From NCBI RefSeq assembly GCF_033095865.1, contig NZ_AP019365.1:1523501-1587500 (forward strand): 64,000 nucleotides of DNA, read 5' to 3'. This document shows, piece after piece, positions 8,682 to 17,348 of this stretch (its first letter is position 1; every line of letters begins with the position of its first letter). The notes below the pieces were generated by a model that saw only the letters and a program-made list of their open reading frames with translations, made no database searches and was not told the origin of the DNA. A program made the translations under genes and the position numbers. Source of the DNA: Pseudomonas sp. KU43P (GTDB lineage Bacteria > Pseudomonadota > Gammaproteobacteria > Pseudomonadales > Pseudomonadaceae).

Positions 8682-9518
8682 ATGGCTCTGCTTGGGCGTT
8701 ACAACAGTTTGCAAATCGTGAAACACGTGGAATTCGGCCTGTACCTGGACGGCGGCGCCGACGGCGAAATCCTGCTGCCTGGGCGCTACATCCCGAAGGA
8801 CGCCGAAACCGAGGTCGACGACTGGCTGAACGTGTTCATCTACCTGGACAGCGAAGACCAGCTCATCGCCACCACCGAAAAGCCCAAGGTGCAGGTGGGC
8901 GAGTTCGCCAGCCTCAAGGTCAAGGACATCAACGGTGCTGGCATTTTCCTCGACTGGGGCCTGTCCAAGGACTTGCTGATGCCGTACTCGGAAGAGGCGC
9001 GTCCGCTGAAGGTCGGCGACTACTGCGTGGTGCACGTCTACCTCGACAAGCGCACCCGGCGCATCACCGCCACTTCACGCCTGGACCGCTACCTGGACCG
9101 CACCCCGGCCGACTACCCGATTGGCCAGCCGGTGGAACTGCTGGTGGCCGGGCAGACGCCCATGGGCTTCAAGGCGATCATCAACAACCGCCACTGGGGC
9201 CTGATCCACAAGAACGAAGTGTTCAAGTTCCTGCGTTCGGGCATGCACGAGAAGGGTTACATCAAGGAAGTGCGCCACGACGGCAAGATTGCGTTGAGCC
9301 TGCAGCCGGTCGGCCAGGCGCTGGCCGAAGGCCTGCATGAGCAGATCATGGCGCGCCTGGAGGCCGAAGGCGGTGTGTTGCCGGTGTGCGACAAGAGCGA
9401 CCCGGAAGTGATCAGCCGCATGTTCAATGTCAGCAAGGGCAACTTCAAGAAGGCCATTGGTGCGTTGTTCAAGCAGGGCCGGATCGTCATCCATGACGAT
9501 CGCATCGAACGGGCCTGA
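8682..9518 (+). CDS. S1-domain RNA-binding protein, CvfB family
   Basis: A 278-residue cytosolic protein of the CvfB/YitL family: tandem S1-like OB folds (residues about 5-65, 70-135 and 150-210) and a C-terminal winged helix (KSDPEVISRMFNVSKGNFKKAIGALFKQGRI, residues about 230-262). CvfB proteins bind RNA and modulate virulence gene expression in Gram-positive bacteria; the role in pseudomonads is not known to me. Length and domain order are normal. It is followed by a convergent small gene 2 bases away. Confidence 0.9.
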   Translation: MALLGRYNSLQIVKHVEFGLYLDGGADGEILLPGRYIPKDAETEVDDWLNVFIYLDSEDQLIATTEKPKVQVGEFASLKVKDINGAGIFLDWGLSKDLLMPYSEEARPLKVGDYCVVHVYLDKRTRRITATSRLDRYLDRTPADYPIGQPVELLVAGQTPMGFKAIINNRHWGLIHKNEVFKFLRSGMHEKGYIKEVRHDGKIALSLQPVGQALAEGLHEQIMARLEAEGGVLPVCDKSDPEVISRMFNVSKGNFKKAIGALFKQGRIVIHDDRIERA

Positions 9519-9520
9519 AA

Positions 9521-9901
9521 TCAGGCCTGCACGAAGGGTTTGAAGTCGAGCTGCTCGCCACCAGGGCGGGTGTCGCGCAGCAGCGAATCGCGGTCGGCGC
9601 TCAGGGCCAGGCTGATGGTCGAACGGCGCTTGCCGGGGTTGCGCACTTCCATCTGCTCCTGGTGAGCCTTGAGGAAGTTGGTGGGCACCTTGAGGTGCTG
9701 CAGTTCGTCGGTTTCCGGGGTGTGCAGCAGCAGGTTGACCCAGTCTGGCTGGCCTTTGCGCAGCAAGGCCACCGGCACATCGAACCACCACAGGTTGCGC
9801 TTGCGGTCGAGGATGGCGAACAGGGTGTTGGCGCTGCTGAGTACCGGATTGGCCAGCGCTTGGTTGCGCCGGGCGATGGCGGCGGGTTTGTCGAGTTTCA
9901 T
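9521..9901 (-). CDS. Small conserved hypothetical protein
   Basis: A 126-residue soluble protein starting MKLDKPAAIARRNQALANPV at 9901, preceded by CAGGAACC-like purine-rich sequence. It has no signal peptide or membrane segment. A central stretch (LFAILDRKRNLWWFDVPVALLRKG) is rich in aromatics and basic residues. The frame upstream of 9901 enters a REP element and is not used. I do not recognise a family. It ends 2 bases from the convergent CvfB-type gene. Confidence 0.75.
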   Translation of the reverse strand: MKLDKPAAIARRNQALANPVLSSANTLFAILDRKRNLWWFDVPVALLRKGQPDWVNLLLHTPETDELQHLKVPTNFLKAHQEQMEVRNPGKRRSTISLALSADRDSLLRDTRPGGEQLDFKPFVQA

Positions 9902-9974
9902 GCAGGTTCCTGCGGGTTGACGCTTGATTAGGGCTGCATTGTGAGGGGTGGCGGGTAGCGGGGCAAGGTTTGCC

Positions 9975-10068
9975 GGCCTGATCGCCGGCAAGCCGGCTCC
10001 CACAGGTACCCCGCAGCGTTAAGTGACTGTGGCGTACCTGTGGGAGCTGGCTTGCCAGCGATTGGGCC
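9975..10068. repeat. REP doublet (REPIN)
   Basis: A forward arm at 9975-10009 and an inverted variant arm at 10035-10068 (core TGGCTTGCCA). The inner TACC/GGTAC ends also pair, so the whole segment can fold into one long hairpin. Confidence 0.9.
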
Positions 10069-10075
10069 AGCTGCC

Positions 10076-11545
10076 TCAACGACGAATCGGCAGGCTCAAT
10101 TCGGAAGTCGCCCCATCGGTGGTCGTCACGGTCGCAGTGAAGCTGCGCAGTTCACCGTCGTTTTCCAGGGGCTGGGCAAACCGCGCCAGGCCTTTCTCAT
10201 CGCTGTTCACCAGCACTTCCCCCAGATACTGCTCGGCTTCAGTCCCCTCGGCCTGGGCATTGCCAAACACCTCGACCCGCAACAGGCTCGACACCGGCCC
10301 TTGTACCTCGCCACGCAGCACATTGCCCTCCAGCGCCAGCAGCCGTGGTGCCGACTGATTGTGGTTGGGCAGCGGCTGGCACGGCTTGGGCTCGCCTTGG
10401 GCATCGCAAATGATCGCCTGGTCCTTCGCCGGCAGGTCCGCCCCCACGCCACGCGAGCCCACATACAAGGCGTGGGCCTGGGCCGGCACACCGAAGACGA
10501 TGGCCCCGGTGCGCTGGTTGGCCACGCATGAACCGCCTGCCTCGCAGCGGCGGATGTCCTGGCTGTTACCCCAGATACGGTTGCCCGTCAGACGCGTGGC
10601 GGTTACCTCCGGCTCCGGGCGCAGGGCCACGCCAATGCGGTTGCCATGGATCAGGTTGCCGTCGAGGATGTTGCCTTCGCCGGTCACGCTGACGCCGATC
10701 GAGTTGCCGCTGAAGGTATTGGCACCCAGGTAGTTGCGCTTGCCCCAGTTGATTTGCAGGCCGTCCGAGTAATGCTCGAAGCGGTTGCGCACCACCGTGT
10801 TGTCGTTGCCCAGCAGAATCTCGATGCCTTGCGACGGCTCGGGGTTGGCGGCGGTTGAACGGAACAGGTTGTCGGCCACCAGGTTGAACGCCGCGCCACG
10901 GGTCAGTTCCAAGCCATCGCCATTGTCGATGAGCTGGTTGCGCAGCACCTTGTTGTTGATCGTGCTGGTGGCCGTGGGGTTGCCGGCGCCATCGTCGCCG
11001 GTGAGCATGATGCCTGCACCGCCCTTGTTGGCGGCGATACGGTTGTCTTCGATGACGTTGTGGCTTGCGCGGTTGACCAGGATGCCGATGCAGAAGTTGC
11101 GCACCTCCAGGCCGCTCAGGTGCACACCTTGGGTATCACGCAGTACCAGCCCGGGGTTGGTGGTGGTGCGCACGTTGGTGCCGAACTGGCCGGGCAGGGC
11201 GCCGGGGCAGGTGCGTACACCCTGGTCCTTGATGTAGCCGGCGCCATCGATGGCGACGTATTGCCCATCGCGCGCCCAGGGCAGGCCGGTGATGCTCACC
11301 GGGCCTTCGATTTCCGGCAGGGCGCGGGTCGGGCGGATGACATACGGGGCCTGGCCGACTGCGGCGATTTCGATGCGGTAGTGGCCGGGTTGCTGGTTGC
11401 TGGTCTCGATTGCCCAGCGCAGTGTGCCGGGCTGGCCATCGTCGGTATAGCGGTTGACCAGCAAGGTTTCACTGGCCGGTGCGGCGGCGAGTGCAGGCAG
11501 GGGCAACAGCGGCAGCAAGGCCGCGAGCAGAGGCATGAGGCGCAT
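10076..11545 (-). CDS. Secreted right-handed parallel beta-helix protein
   Basis: A 489-residue exported protein. Residues 1-21 form a Sec signal peptide (MRLMPLLAALLPLLPLPALA). Residues about 120-340 carry repeated short beta-helix turns of the NosD/pectate-lyase kind, such as NVIEDNRIAANKGGAGI, NLVADNLFRSTAANP, NTVVRNRFEHYSDGLQ, NYLGANTFSGNSIGVSV and NILDGNLIHGNRIGV. The C-terminal 100 residues look like an immunoglobulin-type beta domain. This fold is used by polysaccharide lyases, epimerases and hydrolases, but no catalytic set is obvious to me. It stands alone between REP elements and the CsbD gene. Confidence 0.8.
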   Translation of the reverse strand: MRLMPLLAALLPLLPLPALAAAPASETLLVNRYTDDGQPGTLRWAIETSNQQPGHYRIEIAAVGQAPYVIRPTRALPEIEGPVSITGLPWARDGQYVAIDGAGYIKDQGVRTCPGALPGQFGTNVRTTTNPGLVLRDTQGVHLSGLEVRNFCIGILVNRASHNVIEDNRIAANKGGAGIMLTGDDGAGNPTATSTINNKVLRNQLIDNGDGLELTRGAAFNLVADNLFRSTAANPEPSQGIEILLGNDNTVVRNRFEHYSDGLQINWGKRNYLGANTFSGNSIGVSVTGEGNILDGNLIHGNRIGVALRPEPEVTATRLTGNRIWGNSQDIRRCEAGGSCVANQRTGAIVFGVPAQAHALYVGSRGVGADLPAKDQAIICDAQGEPKPCQPLPNHNQSAPRLLALEGNVLRGEVQGPVSSLLRVEVFGNAQAEGTEAEQYLGEVLVNSDEKGLARFAQPLENDGELRSFTATVTTTDGATSELSLPIRR

Positions 11546-11787
11546 GGGTGCGGGTTTCCGAAATCTGTTGTTGTTATCTCTGGCAACCTGCTTCGGGCTG
11601 CCGTTTGCCGCGATTCTAGGGAGCCCGCTGGCCTTGCGCAGCGGCTTGTGGCTAATTCGGTGCGGTATTCGCCCGCAGAATTACCGCTCGGCTTGAGCCA
11701 TGCAAATTGTTTGAAACTCCTGCGCAAGTGCTCCGGTCCACCGACTGTCGACACGGTCCCCGTGTCTCCATTTGCAGGAGATTTGCC

Positions 11788-11967
11788 ATGAGCGGCACTA
11801 AAGACAAAGCGAAAGGCTTGGCCAATGAAGCTGTAGGCAACATCAAGCAAGGTGTCGGGAAGGTGACCGACAACGACAAGCTGCGCGCTGAGGGCAAGGC
11901 CCAGGAACTCAAGGGCGAAGCGCAGCAGATCAAGGGCAACGTCAAGGATGCGGTGAAGAAGCCTTGA
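11788..11967 (+). CDS. CsbD family stress protein
   Basis: A 59-residue highly charged, Lys/Glu/Ala-rich helical protein with the CsbD signature ([20 protein letters not shown]). CsbD-like proteins are induced by general stress in many bacteria, but their mechanism is unknown. The start at 11788 is supported by GCAGGAG seven bases upstream. A good hairpin follows the stop at 11981-12009, so this is a single-gene transcript. Confidence 0.93.
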   Translation: MSGTKDKAKGLANEAVGNIKQGVGKVTDNDKLRAEGKAQELKGEAQQIKGNVKDAVKKP

Positions 11968-11980
11968 TCTTGAACTGACC

Positions 11981-12009
11981 GTTCCGGCCTCTCACAGGGA
12001 GGCTGGAAC
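11981..12009 (+). terminator. Hairpin terminator after the CsbD gene
   Basis: GTTCCGGCCTC (11981-11991) pairs with GAGGCTGGAAC (11999-12009) across a 7-base loop with one G-U pair. The following tract GCTTTC is short on T, so termination may be partial. Confidence 0.55.
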
Positions 12010-12114
12010 GCTTTCATGTAGGTATTTTCTTCAAGTTCGGTAGGGAGCGGTACATCAGTCGCGTGGTCTATTAGACTCCCCTGTTGTATTGATCAAGCGG
12101 CGAAAGGAGACGCT

Positions 12115-13068
12115 ATGATATTTCCCGACCTGCGCGGCCTGCCCTTGCACCGCGTGCTGGTACGCACCGTTCAGGAATTTCTCGACGACGAGATGTCGAC
12201 TTACGCGTCAGCCCTGGCCTACCAGATGCTGTTTTCGCTGTTCCCGTTCCTGCTGTTCCTGATTGCCTTGATCGGTTTCCTGCACCTGCCCGACTTCTTC
12301 TCCTGGCTGCGCCTGCAGTCGGAGCTGGTGTTGCCGCCCCAGGCCCTTGAACAGGTCAACCCCGTGATCGACCAGTTGCAGCAGTCCAAGGGGGGCTTGC
12401 TGTCGGTAGGTATCGTGATCGCCCTGTGGACCGCCTCGGCCGGTGTGCGCCTGATGATGAGCGCCATGAACGCTGCCTACGACGTGCCCGAGGGCCGCCC
12501 GGTATGGAAGCGCATTCCGCTGTCGATCTTCTACACCATCGGCATCGCCGGCATGCTGCTCTCGACGGCGGCGTTGATGGTGCTGGGCCCCCAGGTCATG
12601 GAGTGGATCGCTGCCCAGGTCGGCATGCAGGAGGTGGTGGTCACGGTGTGGACCATTCTGCGTTGGCCGGCGATCATCATCCTGATGATGGTGGCAGTCG
12701 CGCTGATCTATTACGTGATGCCGGATGTGAAGCAGAAATTCCGCTTCATCACACCCGGCTCCGTGCTGGCGGTGGTGGTCTGGATCATCGCCTCCCTGGC
12801 TTTTGCCTACTATGTGAAGACCTTCGCCGACTACAACGCCATGTACGGCAGCATCGGTGCAATCATCGTGCTTTTGCTGTATTTCTACATCTCCGCGGCC
12901 GTGTTGCTACTGGGCGCAGAAATGAACGCCGTGATCGAGCACATGTCGGCCGAGGGCAAGAACCCCGGCGAGAAGGATTTCGAGGGCACCCAGCCCAAGG
13001 AGACCATCACCGTACTCGGCCATGAGCATCCCGCCGAGCCCCAACCGTCCGAGCCGAACCCGCGATGA
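12115..13068 (+). CDS. YihY/virulence factor BrkB family membrane protein
   Basis: A 317-residue inner-membrane protein with six transmembrane segments and the family marks ([23 protein letters not shown] near the N-terminus, an internal [20 protein letters not shown] loop, and Y-G-S-I-G-A before the last segments). Members were once called ribonuclease BN, which is now known to be a different protein; transport or envelope roles are suggested. The C-terminal tail of about 45 residues is polar. Its stop overlaps the downstream deformylase start as ATGA, so the two are translationally coupled. Confidence 0.92.
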   Translation: MIFPDLRGLPLHRVLVRTVQEFLDDEMSTYASALAYQMLFSLFPFLLFLIALIGFLHLPDFFSWLRLQSELVLPPQALEQVNPVIDQLQQSKGGLLSVGIVIALWTASAGVRLMMSAMNAAYDVPEGRPVWKRIPLSIFYTIGIAGMLLSTAALMVLGPQVMEWIAAQVGMQEVVVTVWTILRWPAIIILMMVAVALIYYVMPDVKQKFRFITPGSVLAVVVWIIASLAFAYYVKTFADYNAMYGSIGAIIVLLLYFYISAAVLLLGAEMNAVIEHMSAEGKNPGEKDFEGTQPKETITVLGHEHPAEPQPSEPNPR

Positions 13069-13601
13069 TCCGTGACATCCTCAAGATGGGCGACGAGCGC
13101 TTGCTGCGCATCGCCCCACCGGTGCCCGACCACCTGATCGGCAGCGCTGAACTGCAGCAACTGATCGACGACATGTTCCAGACCATGCGCCATGTCGGCG
13201 GGGTAGGGCTGGCCGCGCCGCAGATCGGCATCGACCTGCAACTGGTGATATTCGGTTTCGAGCGCAGCGAGCGCTACCCGGATGCCGAGGCGGTGCCGCA
13301 GACCATTCTGATCAACCCGGTGATCACGCCGCTGAGCACCGAGGTCGAGGACGGCTGGGAGGGTTGCCTGTCCGTCCCGGGGTTGCGTGGCGTGGTACCA
13401 CGCTACAAGCACATCAGTTATGCCGGCATCGACCCGCAGGGCAATGCGATCGATCGGGTTGCCGATGGCTTCCATGCACGGGTGGTACAGCATGAATGCG
13501 ATCACCTGATCGGGCGGCTGTACCCGTCACGCATCCAGGATTTTGCCAAGTTCGGTTACACCGAAGTGCTGTTCCCCGGGCTGGACCCCAGCGACGACTG
13601 A
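13065..13601 (+). CDS. def: Peptide deformylase (second-copy type)
   Basis: A 178-residue metalloenzyme that removes the formyl group from nascent protein N-termini. All three motifs are intact: [10 protein letters not shown] at 46-55, EGCLSVPG at 99-106 and the metal site HECDH at 143-147. It overlaps the membrane-protein gene by four bases rather than sitting with fmt, so it is probably the accessory deformylase of a two-gene set; that part is inference. Its last 46 bases overlap the convergent acetyltransferase gene. Confidence 0.96.
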   Translation: MIRDILKMGDERLLRIAPPVPDHLIGSAELQQLIDDMFQTMRHVGGVGLAAPQIGIDLQLVIFGFERSERYPDAEAVPQTILINPVITPLSTEVEDGWEGCLSVPGLRGVVPRYKHISYAGIDPQGNAIDRVADGFHARVVQHECDHLIGRLYPSRIQDFAKFGYTEVLFPGLDPSDD

Positions 13602-14005
13602 GCACGCACCAGGGCGACCAGCTGCTTGCTGCTTTGGTAGCGCAGCAGGCGGCTCGCCAGGGCTTGCGGCAGCGTGGCCGCGTGTTCGAAGCCAAGGCGC
13701 TGATACAGCGCCACCAGGTCGGGATGGCAGAACAACCACGTATTGCCGAGGGTCTCTGCCAGCGCGGCATTGACCAGTTGCCCAGCCACGCCCTGGCCGC
13801 GCTGCAGAGGCGCGACGAACAGGCCCGTGAGCCAGTGGCCACCCTCGAGCGGCCTGAGGCACAGACCGGCCACGATGCCCGTTGCCCGTGCCACCCAGAG
13901 TTGCCCTTCATTGTCCGCACGCATGCGCGAACCGTGCTGGCGGTAGAAGTGGTCAAGCAGGCGGCGCTCGGCGCCGATCAATTGTGTGCAGTGCAGCGAA
14001 ATCAT
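13556..14005 (-). CDS. GNAT family N-acetyltransferase
   Basis: A 149-residue GNAT protein. The acetyl-CoA-binding segment is [24 protein letters not shown] at about residues 78-101, matching the R/Q-x-x-G-x-G/A loop. The upstream strand ([23 protein letters not shown]) is also typical. The 3' end overlaps the convergent deformylase gene by 46 bases, so the last residues may be unconstrained. Substrate unknown. Confidence 0.85.
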   Translation of the reverse strand: MISLHCTQLIGAERRLLDHFYRQHGSRMRADNEGQLWVARATGIVAGLCLRPLEGGHWLTGLFVAPLQRGQGVAGQLVNAALAETLGNTWLFCHPDLVALYQRLGFEHAATLPQALASRLLRYQSSKQLVALVRAQSSLGSSPGNSTSV

Positions 14006-14059
14006 GGGTATTCCGGGAAAAGGGCGGCTGAGGCTCTGCAGCGGTACTTTCGGTCAGTT

Positions 14060-14077
14060 TTGTTGCAGATTGTTGCA
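14060..14077. repeat. Direct repeat TTGTTGCA x2, 10 bases apart
   Basis: TTGTTGCA occurs at 14060-14067 and 14070-14077, one helical turn apart, between the divergent acetyltransferase and DUF2790 genes. Such spacing is common in response-regulator operators, but no regulator is identified. Confidence 0.35.
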
Positions 14078-14275
14078 AATCGTACAAGGGTGAATGTCCG
14101 ACTTCGGGGTTCAACTATTCCTATCGGGGAGTAGAATTTTACTCATCCCCCCTGGCAGTACGACGAAGCGGGATCGGTACTTCGTGTCATCTTCGCAGTC
14201 GATGACAACTTCTCCGCGCCAATGACGGCATATGAAGTCAATCGATCAGCTTGATTGCTTTGAAGGCCCAACACC

Positions 14276-14533
14276 ATGAAACCATTACTGATTCTTGCAC
14301 TGGTCGGTATGTCCTCGCTCGCCCTGGCGGATGAGGCCAAGCCTGTCTCCACCGAGCCTGTGGCCCAGCAGTACGACTATTCCATGAACCTGGACATCAA
14401 ACGGGTGATCAACCTGTCGACCATCCCCAATGTCTGCGAAGTGGTGCCTGCGACCATGACCTATGAAGATCATCAAGGCCAAGTGCACACCATTCAGTAC
14501 CGGGCGATGGGCGAAGGTTGCCAGCAAGGCTGA
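14276..14533 (+). CDS. DUF2790 periplasmic protein
   Basis: An 85-residue secreted protein with a signal peptide ending near Ala18 (SSLALADEA) and the DUF2790 pattern: YDYSMNLDIKRVI, NVCEVVPATMTYEDHQG and a final Cys-containing tail (GEGCQQG). The two cysteines could form a disulfide. Members are small pseudomonad proteins of unknown function, often in several copies. A REP pair follows the stop. Confidence 0.9.
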   Translation: MKPLLILALVGMSSLALADEAKPVSTEPVAQQYDYSMNLDIKRVINLSTIPNVCEVVPATMTYEDHQGQVHTIQYRAMGEGCQQG

Positions 14534-14563
14534 TCGAGTCGAGCTGTAAATGCTAGCCCAACC

Positions 14564-14669
14564 CCCTGTGGGAGCGGGCTTGCCGGCGATGAGGCCGGAT
14601 CAGGCAGAAGGCTGTCGTGATGAATAGCCTGTTCGGGCCCTATCGCCGGCAAGCCGGCTCCCACAGGGG
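14564..14669. repeat. REP pair in outward (tail-to-tail) order
   Basis: The inverted-type arm comes first (14564-14595) and the forward-type arm second (14636-14669). This is the opposite of the usual REPIN order in this window. It separates the convergent DUF2790 and MocR-type genes. Confidence 0.85.
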
Positions 14670-14681
14670 GCGCTGCAGCTG

Positions 14682-16064
14682 TCAAGAGCTGTGGGGTAGC
14701 GGTGGGGGCCCTGCCAACACCTGCCGCACCACCTCCAGCCCCCGTTTCAACGTCGCCCGACTGCTCGCCGCCGACAGGCTGATACGCACCGCCTGCACCT
14801 CGCTTGCGCCAATGGCGAAAACACTCGCTGGCACCACCTCCACCCCCTGCGCCCTGCACCCGGCCACTACGTTGTCAGCCCCCCGCGAAGCTGCCACCCA
14901 CACATGCGGTGAAGGCTCGCTCGCATTGTGTATCGCCCCCCCCAGCAACTGGCGCGCAAGGCGCCAGCGCACGGCAACTTCCTCACGCTGCCAGGCCAAA
15001 CGCCGCGCCGCCGTACCGTCTTCGATCCATTGGCAGGCGATCTGCAGGTTCAAGGGCGACACCGGCCAATGGCTGGCCCCGGCATGCGGGTCGACCTGCT
15101 CCAGCAGGCCAGGGTCTGCCACGATCCAGCCTAGGCGCAACCCGGCGGCCACCGTCTTCGACAGGCTGCTGATGAGGATGCCGCGCGTGCCCAGCAGCGG
15201 GTAAAGCGGGGTGTGGTCGCTGAGTGCGCCATACACATCATCCTCGATCACCAGCAGCCCCAGACGCTCGACCACCTCGGCGATGGCCTGGCGGCGCGCT
15301 TCACCCATGCACGCACCGGTCGGGTTGTGCAGGGCTGGGGTGGTCACCAGAACCCGTGCGCCACTGGCCCTGGCAGCTCGGTCAAGGTCCTGCGGCAGCA
15401 GGCCCTGGTCATCCAGAGCCACACCGTGGACCGGCAGGCGCAGTTGTCGGCAGGCCGCCTTGATACCGGGGGCAGTGAGCGATTCGAGCAATACCGGTTC
15501 ACCGGCCTGGCAGAACGACTGCAGCAGCAAGGTCAGGGCCTGCTGGGCACCGCCGCAGGGCAGCAACTGCTCAGCCGACAGCGACAGGCCGCGGTTGCTC
15601 AACCAGCGAGCGCCCTGAATGCGACCCAGCAACAGTTGTTGTGGGCCGAGGTAATGATCGAGCAGGTGCGTCTGCCCCTGCGCCAGCAAAGCCTGCAGGC
15701 TCGCTTGCAAGTCCTGGTTGGCAGGGTCGGCTACCGGCACATTGGTCGACAGGTCAACCAGCATGCCTTGGCTATCGTGCTGCTTGAGGCGAAACAGCGT
15801 GGCCTCTCGGCTGCCCGCCAGCACATAGGTGCCGCGCCCGACTTCACCCGCCACCAGGTGGCGGGCCGCCGCTTCGCGATAGGCCTGTTGGGTGGTGCTG
15901 GGGTTGAGCCCCAGCTTCCAAGCCAGGCGGCGCTGGGGTGGCAGGCGCTCACCGACCTTGAGCGTGCCGCTTTCGATGGCGCGGGCGATGGCGTCGACCA
16001 GCGCCAGGTAGCGGGGCTGGCCATCGTCGGCCAGTTCAGGCGTCCACATGAAATTGCTACCCAT
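14682..16064 (-). CDS. MocR/PdxR-type regulator (GntR HTH fused to aminotransferase fold)
   Basis: About 460 residues. The N-terminal GntR winged helix is visible (YLALVDAIARAIESGTLKVG, then LPPQRRLAWKLGLNPSTTQQ). The rest is a fold-type I aminotransferase domain with the PLP lysine in SSLSKTVAAGLRLGW and the NPTG motif. Proteins of this kind are transcription regulators that sense PLP or an amine. Start is uncertain: ATGs at 16085 and 16064 lie inside a direct repeat that looks like an operator, so the ATG at 16049 (MWTPELADDG) may be the true one. Divergent from the threonine dehydratase-like gene, which is its likely target. Confidence 0.88.
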   Translation of the reverse strand: MGSNFMWTPELADDGQPRYLALVDAIARAIESGTLKVGERLPPQRRLAWKLGLNPSTTQQAYREAAARHLVAGEVGRGTYVLAGSREATLFRLKQHDSQGMLVDLSTNVPVADPANQDLQASLQALLAQGQTHLLDHYLGPQQLLLGRIQGARWLSNRGLSLSAEQLLPCGGAQQALTLLLQSFCQAGEPVLLESLTAPGIKAACRQLRLPVHGVALDDQGLLPQDLDRAARASGARVLVTTPALHNPTGACMGEARRQAIAEVVERLGLLVIEDDVYGALSDHTPLYPLLGTRGILISSLSKTVAAGLRLGWIVADPGLLEQVDPHAGASHWPVSPLNLQIACQWIEDGTAARRLAWQREEVAVRWRLARQLLGGAIHNASEPSPHVWVAASRGADNVVAGCRAQGVEVVPASVFAIGASEVQAVRISLSAASSRATLKRGLEVVRQVLAGPPPLPHSS

Positions 16065-16090
16065 GCAATATAAGGATTTACCCATACAAT
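16058..16090. promoter_or_regulatory. Direct-repeat operator for the MocR regulator
   Basis: TACCCATGCAAT (16058-16069) and TACCCATACAAT (16079-16090) are a 12-base direct repeat with one mismatch, exactly 21 bases apart (two helical turns). MocR-type regulators are known to bind direct repeats of this kind in divergent intergenic regions. The second copy contains TACAAT, a plausible -10 element for the enzyme gene at 16132. Confidence 0.6.
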
Positions 16091-16131
16091 GCCCGGCGCC
16101 TAGGATCGGTTCAACCTCGTACCGATAAAGG

Positions 16132-17106
16132 ATGACCACCATGTTCGACCTTGCCGCCCTGCGTGAAGCCGCTGCATTCGTCCACCTGCACGTTCCCGCC
16201 ACCCCGCAGTACCGCTGGCCCCTGCTGGCAGATCGGCTGGGGTGCGAGGCATGGGTCAAGCATGAAAACCATGCACCGACCGGCGCCTTCAAGGTACGTG
16301 GCGGCCTGGTGTACGTGCGTTCGCTGCTGGCCACGGGCAAGCCGCCGCGTGGGCTGGTCACCGCCACCCGTGGCAACCACGGCCAGAGCATGGCGCTGGC
16401 CGCTCGCCAGGCGGGCGTGCCGTTGGTCATCGTGGTGCCCGAAGGCAACTCGAAAGAGAAGAATGCCGCCATGCGTGCACTGGGTGCCGAGCTGGTGGAA
16501 TACGGCGTGGATTTCGATGTTGCCCGCGAGGAGGCCGCGCGGCTGGCGGATGAGCGCGGTTATGCCATGGTGCCTTCGTTCCATCCGGAACTGGTGCGTG
16601 GCGTGGCCACCTATGCCCTGGAGCTGTTCGAGGCCGTGCAGGACCTGGACTGCGTCTATGTGCCGATCGGCATGGGGTCAGGTATCTGCGGGCTGATCCA
16701 GGCGCGCAACCTGCTGGGGCTGAAGACCGAGATCGTGGGAGTGGTGTCCAGCGCGGCCGATGCCTACGCGCAGAGTTTCGAGCAAGGGCGCATCGTCACT
16801 ACCCATACCGCCGAGACCTTCGCCGATGGCATGGCCTGCCGGGTGCCGCATCCGGATGCGTTTGCTCTTGTTCGCCAGCATGCTGCGAGGATCGTGCGAG
16901 TTACCGATGGCGAAGTCGCCGACGCCATGCGGCTCTACCACGAGGCTACCCACAACACGGCCGAAGGGGCGGGGGCTGCCGCGCTGGCGGCGTTGATGCA
17001 AGAGCGTGAAAGGCAGCACGGCAAACGAGTGGCGGTAGTGTTGAGCGGAGCCAATGTTGATCGGGCGCGTTACGCGCAGGTGTTGGCGGGTGACGAAAAG
17101 TCGTGA
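16132..17106 (+). CDS. Threonine dehydratase-like PLP enzyme
   Basis: A 324-residue fold-type II PLP enzyme of the threonine/serine dehydratase group. The Schiff-base lysine is Lys54 in TGAFKVRGG, the substrate loop is TRGNHGQS at about 82-89, and the phosphate-binding glycine loop is GMGSGI near residue 182. There is no C-terminal ACT domain, so it is the short catabolic kind rather than allosteric IlvA. The predicted reaction is deamination of threonine, serine or a related hydroxy-amino acid to a 2-oxo acid. It is divergent from a MocR-type regulator and followed by a LysE exporter, which suggests an amino-acid-responsive unit. Confidence 0.88.
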   Translation: MTTMFDLAALREAAAFVHLHVPATPQYRWPLLADRLGCEAWVKHENHAPTGAFKVRGGLVYVRSLLATGKPPRGLVTATRGNHGQSMALAARQAGVPLVIVVPEGNSKEKNAAMRALGAELVEYGVDFDVAREEAARLADERGYAMVPSFHPELVRGVATYALELFEAVQDLDCVYVPIGMGSGICGLIQARNLLGLKTEIVGVVSSAADAYAQSFEQGRIVTTHTAETFADGMACRVPHPDAFALVRQHAARIVRVTDGEVADAMRLYHEATHNTAEGAGAAALAALMQERERQHGKRVAVVLSGANVDRARYAQVLAGDEKS

Positions 17107-17123
17107 AAGGACTTCGAGGAAAA

Positions 17124-17151
17124 GGTGCTATCTAATTTTGATAGCATCTTT
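17124..17151 (+). terminator. Stem-loop after the dehydratase gene
   Basis: GGTGCTATC (17124-17132) pairs with GATAGCATC (17140-17148) around a 7-base loop, with one G-U pair, and is followed by TTT. It starts 18 bases after the stop codon. The T tract is short. Confidence 0.5.
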
Positions 17152-17348
17152 CCACGCTCCGAACAGGGCATCACGCCTGAAAAGCCCGGCCAGAGGTTCC
17201 CCTCGTGCAGTCGGTTAAAGCCTGAACCAGTGGGCAGATGAAGTGTTCGAGCAAGCGGCCTTTGCCTGATCGAAACACGGCCCTTTCAATCCTCTGTTCA
17301 CTCGTGGCAGGCTCTACCGCGCTTCATTGGCCAGCTACCGAGTATTCA

